Below, in pieces: positions 39,361 through 49,738 of a stretch of 64,000 bases of DNA (its first letter is position 1; each line of letters opens with the position of its first letter). This DNA is from Chaetoceros tenuissimus (lineage: Eukaryota; Bacillariophyta; Thalassiosirophyceae; Chaetocerotales; Chaetocerotaceae), in the NCBI GenBank assembly GCA_021927905.1, contig BLLK01000022.1:2790001-2854000 (forward strand), written 5' to 3'. The notes under the pieces were generated by a model that saw only the letters and a list, made by a program, of their open reading frames with translations, searched no databases and was not told where the DNA came from. A program made the position numbers and the translations under genes.

Positions 39361-40554
39361 ATGAATTATAAAAGTTACAAAGTAATAGCTGTATGCAGTC
39401 TGATCGTTTTCATATCATGTTGTGTTGTTGGATCGTTAGGATTCAATCAGGCTCCCAAATTAAAAAGAGGTAAAACATTGATATCCTGCAAAGAGAAGCA
39501 GTCTTGTTCCAAACCACTGCAGATGGTTTCAACTGCGGATATCTCCTCTTCGTCATCATCCTTATCCTCTCCAGTTGTAGAAACGAAGCAAATTCAATTG
39601 TCAGAGGTGAATGCAGAAGTGAAGATTTGTAAGCCACTAATATCCAATACAAATCCTTTGCTGAAATTAAACCCGTTCACATCTATGGAGAAAAAGAAAC
39701 AACCTCTCTTATTCATACATGGATCCTTTCATGCAAGTTGGTGTTGGGAGAAGCACTTTATGCCTTATTTTGCCTCGCTTGGATATCCATGTTATGCAAT
39801 AAGTTTACGTGGAACAGGAAATACTTTCGCAGGGGAAGGTGTCAAGAAAGTAAAACTTTCACAACATGCAAACGATGTATCTGACTTTGTTGATTATATT
39901 CGTAAAGAAGAGGGAGAAGATTCGAAACCAGTTATGATTGCCCATTCATTTGGTGGCTTGGCTATTATGCGATTCTTGGAGGAAAATCTCCTCAGTGGTG
40001 ATAAATCTTGTAAAGACTTGCCTATAAGTGGTCAGGTCTCCATGTGTTCCGTGCCTCCATCTGGAAATGGCAAGTTGACTATGAGATATCTTAGACGTTC
40101 ACTTCGTGATAGTTGGAAAGTTACTGCTGGACTAGCTATGAAGAAATGTATATCTGATGAAGCGTTGTGTAGAGAGTTATTCTTTGATGAAGATCAAGAT
40201 CAGGAAGAAGGTATTAGTGATGATGAGTTGAGACAGATTCAGGGATTCTTTCAAAGAGATACTGTTGCTACTATTGATTTGATGGATTTGGCCAAACAAC
40301 TTCCAAGTACGTATACAGATGAGAATGGTAGAGCAAGCTTCCTTCAGTTTCAAGATGATCAAACACCTGTATTGAAATCACTCGTTATTGGGGCAACAGA
40401 CGATTTTATCGTAGACCAGATGGGAGTCGAGGAACTAGCGACGTATTATGGCGTTGAAGCTGTTATGGTTGAATCTGCACATGATGTGATGCTCGGTAGT
40501 AGATGGCGAAATGCAGCAGAATTGATTCAATCCTTTTTAGAGAAGCAATCGTGA
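39361..40554 (+). CDS. Alpha/beta hydrolase with presequence
   Basis: A 397-residue protein. The N terminus is a signal peptide (about 1-28, VCSLIVFISCCVVGSLGF) followed by a basic, Ser-rich region, so plastid or secretory targeting is likely (the junction SLGF resembles the A-F type only loosely). The fold is a typical alpha/beta hydrolase: PLLFIHGSFHASWCWEK with the oxyanion HG, AISLRGTGNT, nucleophile elbow IAHSFGGLAI (Ser196), a lid region (about 235-310), acid in GATDDFIVD (Asp347/348) and His374 in ESAHDVMLG. The catalytic triad is therefore complete. The substrate is unknown; the 'WCWE' motif is shared with plant pheophytinase- and esterase-like hydrolases. The gene is single-exon, and its ATG lies 140 bp from the tRNA-Trp. 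Confidence 0.83.
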   Translation: MNYKSYKVIAVCSLIVFISCCVVGSLGFNQAPKLKRGKTLISCKEKQSCSKPLQMVSTADISSSSSSLSSPVVETKQIQLSEVNAEVKICKPLISNTNPLLKLNPFTSMEKKKQPLLFIHGSFHASWCWEKHFMPYFASLGYPCYAISLRGTGNTFAGEGVKKVKLSQHANDVSDFVDYIRKEEGEDSKPVMIAHSFGGLAIMRFLEENLLSGDKSCKDLPISGQVSMCSVPPSGNGKLTMRYLRRSLRDSWKVTAGLAMKKCISDEALCRELFFDEDQDQEEGISDDELRQIQGFFQRDTVATIDLMDLAKQLPSTYTDENGRASFLQFQDDQTPVLKSLVIGATDDFIVDQMGVEELATYYGVEAVMVESAHDVMLGSRWRNAAELIQSFLEKQS

Positions 40555-40642
40555 AGAAAGAGAGATAGTAGATTTATATAGATAGGACATTGTGGATTGA
40601 TAAATATTCCATATTTGCATTTACGCTATACGATTATTGACT

Positions 40643-41425
40643 TTATTCAGCCGATTTCATTTCATCCAATTTGGATGTTTTCTTTTTCATAGCTGCTTTC
40701 TCTCGACGCTTGTATGTAAATCCTGGGGGGTTCCAGTCAGGTCTAAATCCAAAAGTCTTGGACTTTATTCCCTGTAAAGATGAGCTCTTGGATGACAAAG
40801 TAATTGCTTCTTCCTCGTCTTCGTCCAATGGCCCATCACTTTCGCTACCCATATTCAGGGTTGCAGCTGTATACCCAAGTTGCAATGCAGCAGCGCCTGA
40901 TTTGCCACCTGCAGCAACGAGTTCCCTCCTCATATGTACAGCTGTCCAGAATATCAAACCTTTCTGTAGAGTCAAAGCTACTTCAATTGACGTTTCATCA
41001 GTGACGCAAACTTTACCTATACGAAACCATTTTGTTCCTTCACTATTAGATTTTGTTTCTCCGCATCTGACAAATACATCTGCAACTTCGAAATATTCAT
41101 AGTCTTCATCGTCAGGATTTCCTTTCGGTGTTATTTCCAAATCAGTAATGCCTGCAAAAATATCCCATTGTTTTTCTAAAGAATTTTTATCAGCAGAAAT
41201 GGTTGGCACAGTAGATACCTTTTCTATTCCTTTGCTCCCACCAAAACCACCTCCCCTAGAAGCTGAGGCTTTCTTTTTCTTTTGCGCTTTTGCTTGTATT
41301 GCGGAAGAGGAAAGGGTTAGCTTTCCATAGAACCCAGGTATTGATGTCTGAAAAGAAGTGCACTCCAGCCACAAACTCAAATTCAAAACAGTTGCAAGAA
41401 GAAATGAAGCTTTGTACATACACAT
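40643..41425 (-). CDS. Plastid-targeted protein, HHL1-like core (paralogue 1)
   Basis: A 260-residue protein. A signal peptide (about 1-23, ending LECTSF) is followed by a Ser-rich then Lys/Gly-rich segment, consistent with plastid import. The core contains KWFRIGKVCVTDETSIEVAL, LQKGLIFWTAVHMRREL and QLGYTAATL, and the C terminus has FGFRPDWNPPGFTYKRREK. This resembles the plant chloroplast protein HHL1 family only by memory, so function is not asserted. The gene 458 bp upstream encodes a second presequence-bearing protein with a similar core (FCGKVARISDVSVEMCVARQ), suggesting a divergent tandem pair. Single exon. Confidence 0.68.
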   Translation of the reverse strand: MCMYKASFLLATVLNLSLWLECTSFQTSIPGFYGKLTLSSSAIQAKAQKKKKASASRGGGFGGSKGIEKVSTVPTISADKNSLEKQWDIFAGITDLEITPKGNPDDEDYEYFEVADVFVRCGETKSNSEGTKWFRIGKVCVTDETSIEVALTLQKGLIFWTAVHMRRELVAAGGKSGAAALQLGYTAATLNMGSESDGPLDEDEEEAITLSSKSSSLQGIKSKTFGFRPDWNPPGFTYKRREKAAMKKKTSKLDEMKSAE

Positions 41426-41882
41426 AATGGGTGGAGTTGTATGGAATTACGAAATGGGTGATGATGCTTCGCAGGTTGCAATAGTTCAATTGATAAAGAG
41501 CAAAAAGTGAGAAATAAAGTGTTGAAGTTTTCTGGTGGTGACGTACGTACGTGTCAATGACAACTGGAAGCTCTCAATGTCAAGATACAAGAAGCAAGTA
41601 TCTAAGTGATAGGTTAGTTTGAAAGATGACTCGTCATTGGATAAGTAAACAATGTGTCATTCCGTGCTAGCAGCTTCAAAAGTAAATAGTAATAAGTTCA
41701 TATTCATATGGATTCTACCTTACTAGCTATGTAGCAGAAGTATTTAACCAGGTTTGATTTGACACTGAATTGATTCCCGATTCGATGCTAAACTTTAGAT
41801 TTTTATGAATGCAGAATAAGAATAAATCAGTTATATCAAGCGAGTTTGATGTCCTAATTTATTATTTTGGAATTGCTAAATC
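41426..41882. other. Intergenic between two plastid-protein genes
   Basis: This 457-bp stretch separates the two related minus-strand genes. It includes GTGACGTACGTACGTGTCA (about 41537-41555), which contains TGACGT-type, bZIP-like cores, and otherwise AT-rich sequence. No coding signal was recognised. Confidence 0.35.
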
Positions 41883-42614
41883 TTATGGCCCCTCGGGAGA
41901 CACGATTTCAGGCTTCAAAGGCATTCCATCCTCTGTTCTCTGGGTTCTAAAACCTTCCTCCCCACCTTCATAGATCTCTCCCTGAAATCCCACTTCAGAA
42001 TTCTTGACATCATCAGCACCTTCAGTTTCATGAGCTCTAAGCATTTTTTTTAATTGTACTGTGGGACGATTGTATGCAACGTCCATTTCTGAATCACCTG
42101 GTGCAACCCACAATTCTAATAATCCATTTTTATCGAACAACTCTCGAGGTCTTAGCCGAGCGCTGTGCTCTTCAATCAAAGGATATTGCCTCGCAACACA
42201 CATTTCCACAGAAACATCGGAAATTCTTGCTACCTTTCCACAGAACCAAAATACATCTGTGTCAGGATCTCTCGCATATAAATCATTCGTCATTTCTGGA
42301 CCGCCAATTCCTCGAATTGCATTGAAATTTTTATACTGGCGTTTAAGATTGAACTCGTTATATTTCATATCTCTCGGAATTGGAGGGCCTCTCCACAGAG
42401 GATCTCCTAGTTCATCATCCTCATCATCGAGATCATCCCATTTGTCAAATAAGGTAGTAGACGATATTTTGCGAACGATTGAGTTGGCATGAAATTTTGA
42501 GATTGATGCCTTGCCATTCTTCTGTGGTGAATTTGAGAATGCAAATACTTGGGACATCAATAGCAAAGCTAAGAGACCACGGAAGTTATTTTTCATTACC
42601 AGCAACATTAACAT
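41883..42614 (-). CDS. Plastid-targeted protein (paralogue 2)
   Basis: A 243-residue protein. Two further in-frame ATGs occur close to the start (residues 3 and 7); the Met7 start gives a cleaner signal peptide ending SQVFAF, followed by Ser/Lys-rich transit-like sequence. A strongly acidic stretch (DKWDDLDDEDDELGD, about 57-72) precedes a globular core: LWRGPPIPRDMKYNEF, DVFWFCGKVARISDVSVEMC, then RQYPLIEEHSARLRPRELF and ELWVAPGDSEMDVAY. The layout 'GKV...D.S.E....Q..LI..H..R.REL' matches the neighbouring gene at 40643. Function unknown; a photosystem-associated role is possible from the targeting and the HHL1 resemblance. Single exon. Confidence 0.68.
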   Translation of the reverse strand: MLMLLVMKNNFRGLLALLLMSQVFAFSNSPQKNGKASISKFHANSIVRKISSTTLFDKWDDLDDEDDELGDPLWRGPPIPRDMKYNEFNLKRQYKNFNAIRGIGGPEMTNDLYARDPDTDVFWFCGKVARISDVSVEMCVARQYPLIEEHSARLRPRELFDKNGLLELWVAPGDSEMDVAYNRPTVQLKKMLRAHETEGADDVKNSEVGFQGEIYEGGEEGFRTQRTEDGMPLKPEIVSPEGP

Positions 42615-42948
42615 GGCGCAAAGTTAGGTATCTTGTTGAATTCTTTCGATTGATTTCAACCACACAAGTTGTTTGGATTGTAGATGATGTTTTATTTGTA
42701 TCTTTCACTTTTGTAAAAATGAATGGCTCTCTTTGTCCTCCTCTTTCGTCGGATCGCTTTGGTCTCGGATACTTGAAAATTGACACCGGCTAAATAGCCA
42801 TAGTGAAATCTTTTCAACACCACCGCGGCATTTCGCATTCTGCACAAATTCTCTCTCTGAATTACTGAATCATGATGGAATGTCATGCACTATCTAAATG
42901 ATTTACAATATATACGCTACATATAGATCAGTCCAATATTGAAACAAC
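42615..42948. promoter_or_regulatory. Divergent intergenic region
   Basis: This 334-bp region is shared by paralogue 2 (minus) and the second RING gene (plus). No recurring motif or repeat was recognised, and short ORFs here are not convincing. Confidence 0.25.
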
Positions 42949-43952
42949 ATGTCATCAAATTCTGGGATTCCAAATGAGTCCAACCTCCCAGATTTCACTC
43001 CACCCTCTATTATCACATTGGTATCGGTAGCGTTGGGGATGGTGATACTACTTGTTCTATTGAGAAAGGTGATTAGTATCTTCGTCATTGACATGTGTTT
43101 ACTAGGAGACTGCAGCTCTTTCAAAAAGATTTTCTGTTGTTTCAGAGGGAGCCGAGATGGTGATAGACAAAATGATATGGACAACACAGGTACATCTTGG
43201 CCAAATAGATGGAGATCTAGAGACGCAATACTATTTGAAAGGATAGGAGCATTCAATGATCCATTTGCATTTATTTATGGTGATAAAGTAAGTTTCAACT
43301 CGATGCCATACGAGTATCATTGCAAGAGTACTATTTCTCTCTCACACACATGTCACTTTTTTTCAGATCACAGATGAGAAACGAAAAAAGTTTTTAAATA
43401 TTGTTGCTGAGAAGGAGGTAAGAATTCATTCAAATGATGAATGTAGTAATAATAAAAGAATCACCCTAATCGTTGCTGAATTCATTGCAAAAGTTAAAAA
43501 CGTTGCAAATGGGTGGCTCAAACCGAGACGATCTAGAAGATGTAAACATGGAAACAGATGAGCAAGGAAAAGATACTTCCGTGGATGAAGAAGCGCAGAG
43601 AGAAGAAGATATTGACATCATTGAACAAAAGGATTCATATGCAGAGACTGATAGTGAAAATTGTGGCCAAGATTGTGCAATATGCTTGCAGGGTTTAGGT
43701 AAGTTGATCAGAGGAGAAGGGAAAGGGATATCTCCTACGCTTTTACAACTATCCTTCTAATAATGGAATCTATATCATGACTTCATAGACGATGATATAT
43801 GTGAGATTAGAAATTGCAAGCACCAGTTTCATCGTGAGTGTATAAGAGCTTGGATTACTAGATCATTCAGTTGTCCAGTGTGTAGAAAAAGAATTATTTC
43901 TAGGGATAAATTGCTTGATTACATGGCTTCCAATAAAGAATGCATCACTTGA
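42949..43952 (+). CDS. Membrane RING-H2 ubiquitin ligase, four exons
   Basis: Exons 42949-43287, 43367-43417, 43494-43698 and 43789-43952 join to 252 residues. One hydrophobic helix lies near the N terminus (about 20-38, ITLVSVALGMVILLVLLRK) without a signal peptide, then a cysteine cluster (CLLGDCSS...FCCF). An acidic linker (about 140-192) leads into a full RING-H2: CAICLQGLDDDICEIRNC, KHQFHREC, then CPVC. Intron 3 (43699-43788) interrupts the RING in its first loop. The short C terminus ends soon after. The function is membrane-bound E3 ubiquitin ligase. Compared with the RING gene at 37824, the order of parts is similar but no linker similarity is seen. Confidence 0.83.
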
Positions 43953-44165
43953 TTCTGGATTCTTTCTACGACCGACTAGAATTGTAGATAATATGATGTT
44001 GCATATATAGTGCATTGTCATCAAGTTCCAAAAGAATACGTTGGCAATGTTTGTGTGTTGCCGTTTACGAGTAAATTACATAGAGATATATTTTTGAAAA
44101 AGTTTGCTGTTACTTCCGTCTGTTGAAAGTATTTTCTGGTATTGTTAAATGCAGGATTAAACTAA

Positions 44166-45260
44166 TTATCTGTTACTATATACAACCAATACAAGGTCCA
44201 ACAACATAGTTGTCAAGAATGAGTATACAAAACAGAGGAAACTGAATGTATTGTTCTTTCCTATAGCTGTTCCGGTAAATATACACGTGTGATGATATTT
44301 TTCGATAACCACCTTTAACCCAGGTTCATAGACTGCTTTTGGTGGGATGAAACTTTGAGCTTGATCATTCCATCTCCAATCATCAGATGGAATATCTTTA
44401 TAACGAGGTAGAATTCCTGGATCGATGATTGATGTGTAAAAAAGTGATGTGTACATTGTAACTGTTGAAATGTACCACAGGATAATAGTCCAAAACGCTA
44501 TTGGGGCAGTTGTAAAAATGGCAGTGAGTGCTGCATACATTGTCGTCAATGTTATAAAAGGCAGCGTAACACCAAAGAGTGTTGCCCAATAAGGTCCCAA
44601 AACAAGAAGGCGATGAGATTGTTCGTATGAAACCTCTGTGGTGCAAGTCGTATGTTTTCCTGATGTTTCATCAGTGGCGATAGGAGTATTGCGCTTCATC
44701 CAGCCATTACTTTCATGTATGACAATCATATTTCCGATGCGTCCAAAGTTTTTACATAGTATATTTGATGGATGTTTGATGATCAAAAATCGATCCAGTC
44801 TCAACAATCTCCTGAGCTTGATTGCATATGAATGATTCGCAAAAGACGTAGAGACAGTCATCATATCTAATTCTTCATCTTGATCCTCTAATTTCCATGA
44901 AATGGGAGCGAGCCCAACTGCATAAGTGTGTTCTTTCCAGTGACGAAACCTTTGTGCTGATTTGAAGGCTCTCCTACGAACTGGTGAGTCTGGGTTCTTT
45001 TGGACATCGCTGTCTATATCTTTCTTCTGCATCAGTATCAGACCTGATTCTTCGTCTTCTTCATCGACAAGAGAATCCACCGTCTCGATTGTATTTGTCG
45101 GTGATAGAACCTGACTCTCTGAACAAGAGTTCTGCATTTCACTTGTTGCAATGTTGCCTTCTGGGAAGAATGATTGTTTCAGTGGATCATGGAGAGGAAG
45201 CCCACTTTGTTGAAGCGAGGATATACTTTTTCTATCTGTACTTATTGATGAAGTTTCCAT
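44166..45260 (-). CDS. Degenerate DHHC-family (S-acyltransferase-like) protein
   Basis: A 364-residue protein. The N-terminal half is cytosolic, acidic and Ser-rich, then comes a basic region and four hydrophobic segments (about 218-240, 245-268 area, 272-290 and the C-terminal 335-360). Between helices 2 and 3 lies IIDPGILPRYKDIP, the DPG motif typical of DHHC palmitoyltransferases. The catalytic position reads YHHTCIFTGTAIGKNN where active enzymes have DHHCPWxxNCIGxxN: Asp is Tyr322, the catalytic Cys is Thr325 with Cys326 one place off, and the CxxC...HC zinc-binding region just before it is missing (VYEPGLKVVIEK instead). The relationship to DHHC proteins is clear; enzymatic activity is doubtful. 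Single exon. Confidence 0.7.
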   Translation of the reverse strand: METSSISTDRKSISSLQQSGLPLHDPLKQSFFPEGNIATSEMQNSCSESQVLSPTNTIETVDSLVDEEDEESGLILMQKKDIDSDVQKNPDSPVRRRAFKSAQRFRHWKEHTYAVGLAPISWKLEDQDEELDMMTVSTSFANHSYAIKLRRLLRLDRFLIIKHPSNILCKNFGRIGNMIVIHESNGWMKRNTPIATDETSGKHTTCTTEVSYEQSHRLLVLGPYWATLFGVTLPFITLTTMYAALTAIFTTAPIAFWTIILWYISTVTMYTSLFYTSIIDPGILPRYKDIPSDDWRWNDQAQSFIPPKAVYEPGLKVVIEKYHHTCIFTGTAIGKNNTFSFLCFVYSFLTTMLLDLVLVVYSNR

Positions 45261-45665
45261 TTCGACGATGTGGCTTTTGTATCAGGAAAGATAACAGGGT
45301 TATGGAGATGTAAAGGTGATACATGCGTGAGTGTTTGAAGTGATGATTTTTGTTTTGACAACTTTTTTCGCAATCGCAAATCGCCATCACAAAATCGCAT
45401 CGTCATTGGCTGCACCATAACATGAATTTGGAATATGAATTTTCATTTTAAATTTAGACAAGAGTCAATTAGATCTTTTGTAATCTCCTTTCCCGATAGG
45501 GAAAAGGAAATATACTTGACTGAAAAGAACCCTATTTCCAAACACAACCGACCTCGAAAAAGAGATATACTTGTTGTGAAAAGAGAGAGAGTCTGTGAAG
45601 TATACCTGAATTGAAATTGTCGTCTTGGCATAGGTTGTGAATTGCATATCCAGGCTTTAGAAACG
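45261..45665. promoter_or_regulatory. Divergent intergenic region
   Basis: This is the region between the DHHC-like gene (minus) and the dioxygenase gene (plus). It contains the near-repeat GAAATATACTTG / GAGATATACTTG (about 45507-45573). The open frame of the next gene extends to 45642 only with non-ATG codons. No other feature was seen. Confidence 0.3.
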
Positions 45666-48506
45666 ATGAAGCCAGATAGAAAAAAGCTGAAGGAGTTGCG
45701 ACTCCTCAAGGCTCATTTACAGCAGGGTAAAGCAGCCTCTTCCTCTCTACCAGCCGATACATTTGCATCGAGAATCCTTTTGGCACGTCTTGAAAATGAA
45801 ATCCAAAAGTTTGAAACAAAGAAGGATAAGCCATTGAAGTCAAAGAAGCGGTCAAAGGGATCATCATTCATTACAATATTAAGGTTGTTTCTCCTCGACC
45901 TTCCAATGACGGGTCTCTTTGCTTTTGCCATGTTGACTGTCCTCATTCATCAATACTATATGAAATATATTTCACCAACAATTGACGCTGCAAACTGGAT
46001 AGATAATGATCAAGAGAGACTATTACATGAATTTACCTATTACTCTCGAGAATGTGACGAGTCTGATGTGACAACTTCATCACTTGATACCATAGTTTTA
46101 GATCCCAGTCGACACACTGCCAAAGATGCAGTTGAAAATTTGATGCATCATGGTATGACATACTTTCCATCTCTATTGGATAAGAATGTTAGTTCGGCTT
46201 TACGTACACACATCATGAAACGTAACCAAGAATTGACAAGCGATGAATTTATTCCATTGGATACACCTAGAGGTAGATGGTCGTTTGGGATTCATGCGAC
46301 TGAAGATCCATCTGTGTCGGATGCTTTGGAACAATTAGCTTCGAATGAATTATTGGAGAATGCATTGACAAAAATACTAGGTGGTGATGCAAGTGTGGCT
46401 GAAATTACTGCCATCACAGTTGCACCTGGAGCGCAAGCACAAGGATGGCATTCCGATGTCAAACAATTGGGAAATAGTGTCAAGTATGCCCAGACATTTA
46501 CTCATTCCTATTCATTATTTATTCCACTGCAGGACGTGTCTGCGTCAATGGGTGCAACTGAACTATGTCCGGTACGTGATTTGAAATTGTGAAACAATGA
46601 TTTTATTCTTGCAATCTTTTCGCTCAACCAATTGGTTTTGTAGGGGACACATTACTGTGCGGATGAAGATTTGTGGGATGTCTGTGTAAATAGAGGATTT
46701 CAAGCTGCGGGTGATGGACCAGATGAATTATGGAACACGGGTGATGGACTTATGATGAATCAAAAAATGTGGCATAGAGGAGCAGAATATAGGGCAAGAA
46801 ATGGAATGCATAGAGTAGTATTCATCGTCACATTCATTTCTAAACCAGATTTTGGGAGGGATTCGAGGCAATTAAGTCATGGGACATACTTTCACATTCA
46901 TCCTCATATGTATGGATTTACATTCAAAGATTTAAAGAATGCTCACGTGACAATGTCTTGGCCGTTCGCACCACTACGATCCTTAGGCATATGGAAACCA
47001 CCAACCGCTAATTGGGGTTGGGACTTTGTTTCTTCAACTACAACAAGAATTGCAAATGACCAAAATGGATACCAAGTTGGAGACTTGTATGGCTTTGTTG
47101 AAGATCATTCAATTGGACAGATGATTCCAGAATGGTTGCATGGTCCGATTACTGAATCTGGAGGTTGGCAATTATATTTCAAAGAAACCACGAAGAACTT
47201 CACAATCTTCAGTGTAGCTCTCTACGCACTCGTATTTTGTGTAATGCTTGGTTTGGTGCTATTGGCCGATTTTATTCAAAATTTTGAAGCTTCTAGAACA
47301 AAGACTTTCATGAAAAGATCTTTGTTTTTCAATTCCATAGTACTATTGATTTGCTATAAGGCAGCCTTGATAGTAGAAGAATCACAATTTGCAAAGAGTG
47401 TGAATAATAAGACAATCTTTTTCAGGCCATTTCTCGAAAAGCCAAAAGGTAGTTTATACAAGTTTGATGCTAAGAAGCAAGTTCAATTTCTCAACACTGA
47501 AATGATGGGGATGGAGACCTCACTGCCTCGACTAACTACGATCCCTGAAAAGACAGATATTTTGCTAGGGAATCGATTTGACAATTTCAACATTGGTTAC
47601 TACATCAATTTCCTCAACTATCATCCTGCAAACATGAAATGGCGTAGCATGATCGATGTGCAGTCTAAACTATACCACTCATACAAAGGTTTACCAACAT
47701 TTTTCCGTGAGCAGCTACAAATGAATGTTGAGAGCTTTGCCGAACAAAGTGGTAGAATGTTGACTCAAAATTATTTTGGAGAATGGGTTATTATGAATGC
47801 TGATGAAGTCCAGAGTATGGTACAAAAAGGTTTACTTTTTGGTATTGATAGCGTGGGAGCCACCTTAGACAAAACTATTGCTGTACTAGAATCTAATGCA
47901 AGACATGGTATTCTTTTTAGACAAAAACAAAGTATCCAACTGCAGTCTCTATCGTATCTTAAAAGGTTGAGAATAGCACTAGGTATCATTCCGAAACAAA
48001 ATGAAAAGAAATCAATAAAGGATGACACTAAGCAAGAAAATTACTTGAAACTTGTTGGAAGCAACGTTATGTCTGACTTGCCAAACTCACAAGAGAAGTT
48101 GGCTAGATCGATGAGAAAGATTTCTCCAAATACTATTACAAATGCAATTCAAGTTGGAGATGTGCGTATGTCAAATTACCGGGGATCAGGGTATTATCTT
48201 CCAGGTAAAATCATTCACAAGGAATATGAGAACTATGGTATTATTGAATTCTTTTTAGGCGAGGGAGAATACGCGCATGGTGGAGGTGAAAGGTCCGGAG
48301 TTTATCTCCCTGCAACTAAGCCATTCAGAGGAGTTCAAGAGGGCGATGAAATTGCAGTTTTCAATCGAAAATGTCCAAAGTGCTCGATAGAGTTCGAATA
48401 TGGAACAGTTTTGAGATGTTACCCTGACTTAACTTGTGATGTAACTTATGGAGAAAAGAACATGATGGAAAATCTGCATAAAGATGACTTCGGAATAAAG
48501 TTATAG
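45666..48506 (+). CDS. PhyH-type dioxygenase fused to membrane helices and a beta-barrel tail, two exons
   Basis: Exons 45666-46571 and 46644-48506 (72-nt intron) encode 922 residues. A basic N-terminal region and an anchor helix (about 83-103) precede a phytanoyl-CoA-dioxygenase-like double-stranded beta-helix: iron ligands His262 and Asp264 in AQGWHSDVKQ and His346 in KMWHRGAEYRAR, with R residues behind it for 2-oxoglutarate. SYSLFIPLQDVSASMGATEL is the usual 'PL.d......G..elCPGTH' block. Two more hydrophobic segments (about 515-535 and 555-570) follow, then a long unassigned region. Residues about 820-922 form a Tudor/SH3-like barrel (GSGYYLPGKIIHKEY...GTVLRCYPDLTCDVTYG). Substrate unknown. 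First ATG in frame is at 45666. Confidence 0.75.
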
Positions 48507-48547
48507 AACGATTTTACGTCAATGTGTATCTATAACACTAAGTAACT

Positions 48548-49348
48548 TTAATCTGAATCTGAGTCCGATGAAGAATCGCTACTTGAAGAAGATGATGAGT
48601 CACTACTGTCACTGCTGCTTTCTGAATCTTTTGAAGAATTGTTGCCGTCTCTGCCTGCTTCATCATTCTTCTGCTCTACCTTCTCTTCTGTTTCTATTTT
48701 CTCTTCTACTTCGACCTTTGCTTCTTCAACGCTTGAGTCACTGCTGCTAGAACTGGTACTAGAACTACTTGAACTAGAGCTCGAGCTCGAACTGGAGCTT
48801 GAGCTAGAGCTGGAGCTAGAATTATCATTATTCTTTACAACTTCCAAGTTCACGATGCTCTTCTGGTCTTTCTTCTCCTGCTTCTTCTTTCCCTTTACTT
48901 CAACATTGTGAGAAAACATGCACTTGTCTCCTTTCTTGCAGAATCCAGTTTTTGCAAAGAATGTGCATATCCTCTCTTTCTTTGGTTTCATCTCGTCCTC
49001 TACAGGTCTAGCGAAACGACATTTAGTCTCATCGAACTTCGCTTTGTTGCAAAAAAAGAAATATTTCCCAATAGCTCTAGAATCTTCTCCAGAACTGGAC
49101 CTTTTCACTTTCTTCAGCCTTGATGGCTGTCCACAGAAGCATTTAGGTGGTTTAATCTTTTGCATTTCTCTCGCCCTATCTATATCCTGTTTCGATGGAT
49201 CCACGCCAGGAACATGGATATGATTTCCATTTTTCTTTTTCTTTTTACGTTTGAGTTCGCATTGTTGGATCCAATGGCCGGGAATGTTGCACAGACTGCA
49301 AATATAATCACTTGGTGGTTTCGATGTCTTTCGTTTTGTTTCAGACAT
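48548..49348 (-). CDS. Zinc knuckle + GRF + CCCH zinc-finger protein with Ser-rich tail
   Basis: A 266-residue protein with three different zinc modules in a row: a CCHC-like knuckle (Cys17, Cys20, His25, Cys30), a GRF-type finger (CFCGQPSRLKK..., Cys70, Cys72, Cys100, Cys110), and a CCCH finger with exact C-x8-C-x5-C-x3-H spacing (Cys128, Cys137, Cys143, His147). All three modules typically bind single-stranded nucleic acid, so an RNA-processing or DNA-repair role is likely; which is not determined. The C-terminal half is low complexity: a Ser homopolymer (about 175-200), an acidic Glu/Val/Lys repeat and a Ser-Asp rich end. Single exon, convergent with the dioxygenase gene, only 41 bp away. 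Confidence 0.83.
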   Translation of the reverse strand: MSETKRKTSKPPSDYICSLCNIPGHWIQQCELKRKKKKKNGNHIHVPGVDPSKQDIDRAREMQKIKPPKCFCGQPSRLKKVKRSSSGEDSRAIGKYFFFCNKAKFDETKCRFARPVEDEMKPKKERICTFFAKTGFCKKGDKCMFSHNVEVKGKKKQEKKDQKSIVNLEVVKNNDNSSSSSSSSSSSSSSSSSSSSSTSSSSSDSSVEEAKVEVEEKIETEEKVEQKNDEAGRDGNNSSKDSESSSDSSDSSSSSSSDSSSDSDSD

Positions 49349-49738
49349 TGTTTAATTTCTAGTCAAAGTCGATAGAATGTTTAATTGAATTATGAAAAGA
49401 ACTAATCAAATCAACACGAAACACGAAATCACCACCAGATGAAATGAATGGTCCACAGGCTAGGTAAAAATCCTTCTAATTTAGATAAAAATTCAAAATA
49501 TTGTCGGACCCTACAATTAGGACCAATACCTTTCTACAGAGGGTAGTACTCGCTAAGTATTCAAACGATGCGCGGATTCAATGATTTAGTTGTCATTATT
49601 TATACATTACTACTGCAAAAGTGTAGAAGAGAACAACCGAACACATGCTTAGCATGTCCATCAACAAATTTCAATCCGAAACTACGCTCCGCTCTACGCT
49701 CTAGTACGTATGGGTTATACATTTGATAGCCAGGAGCC
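49349..49738. other. Intergenic, no gene supported
   Basis: This 390-bp AT-rich stretch separates two minus-strand genes. A 161-codon frame (49600-50085) overlaps the last exon of the chorein-like gene in another frame and is a shadow. The region probably holds the zinc-finger gene's promoter and the chorein-like gene's 3' UTR. Confidence 0.3.

Noticed and set aside
48639-48911. Glu/Leu-rich plus-strand frame opposite the zinc-finger gene
   Set aside because: It is the antisense reading of the Ser homopolymer codons.
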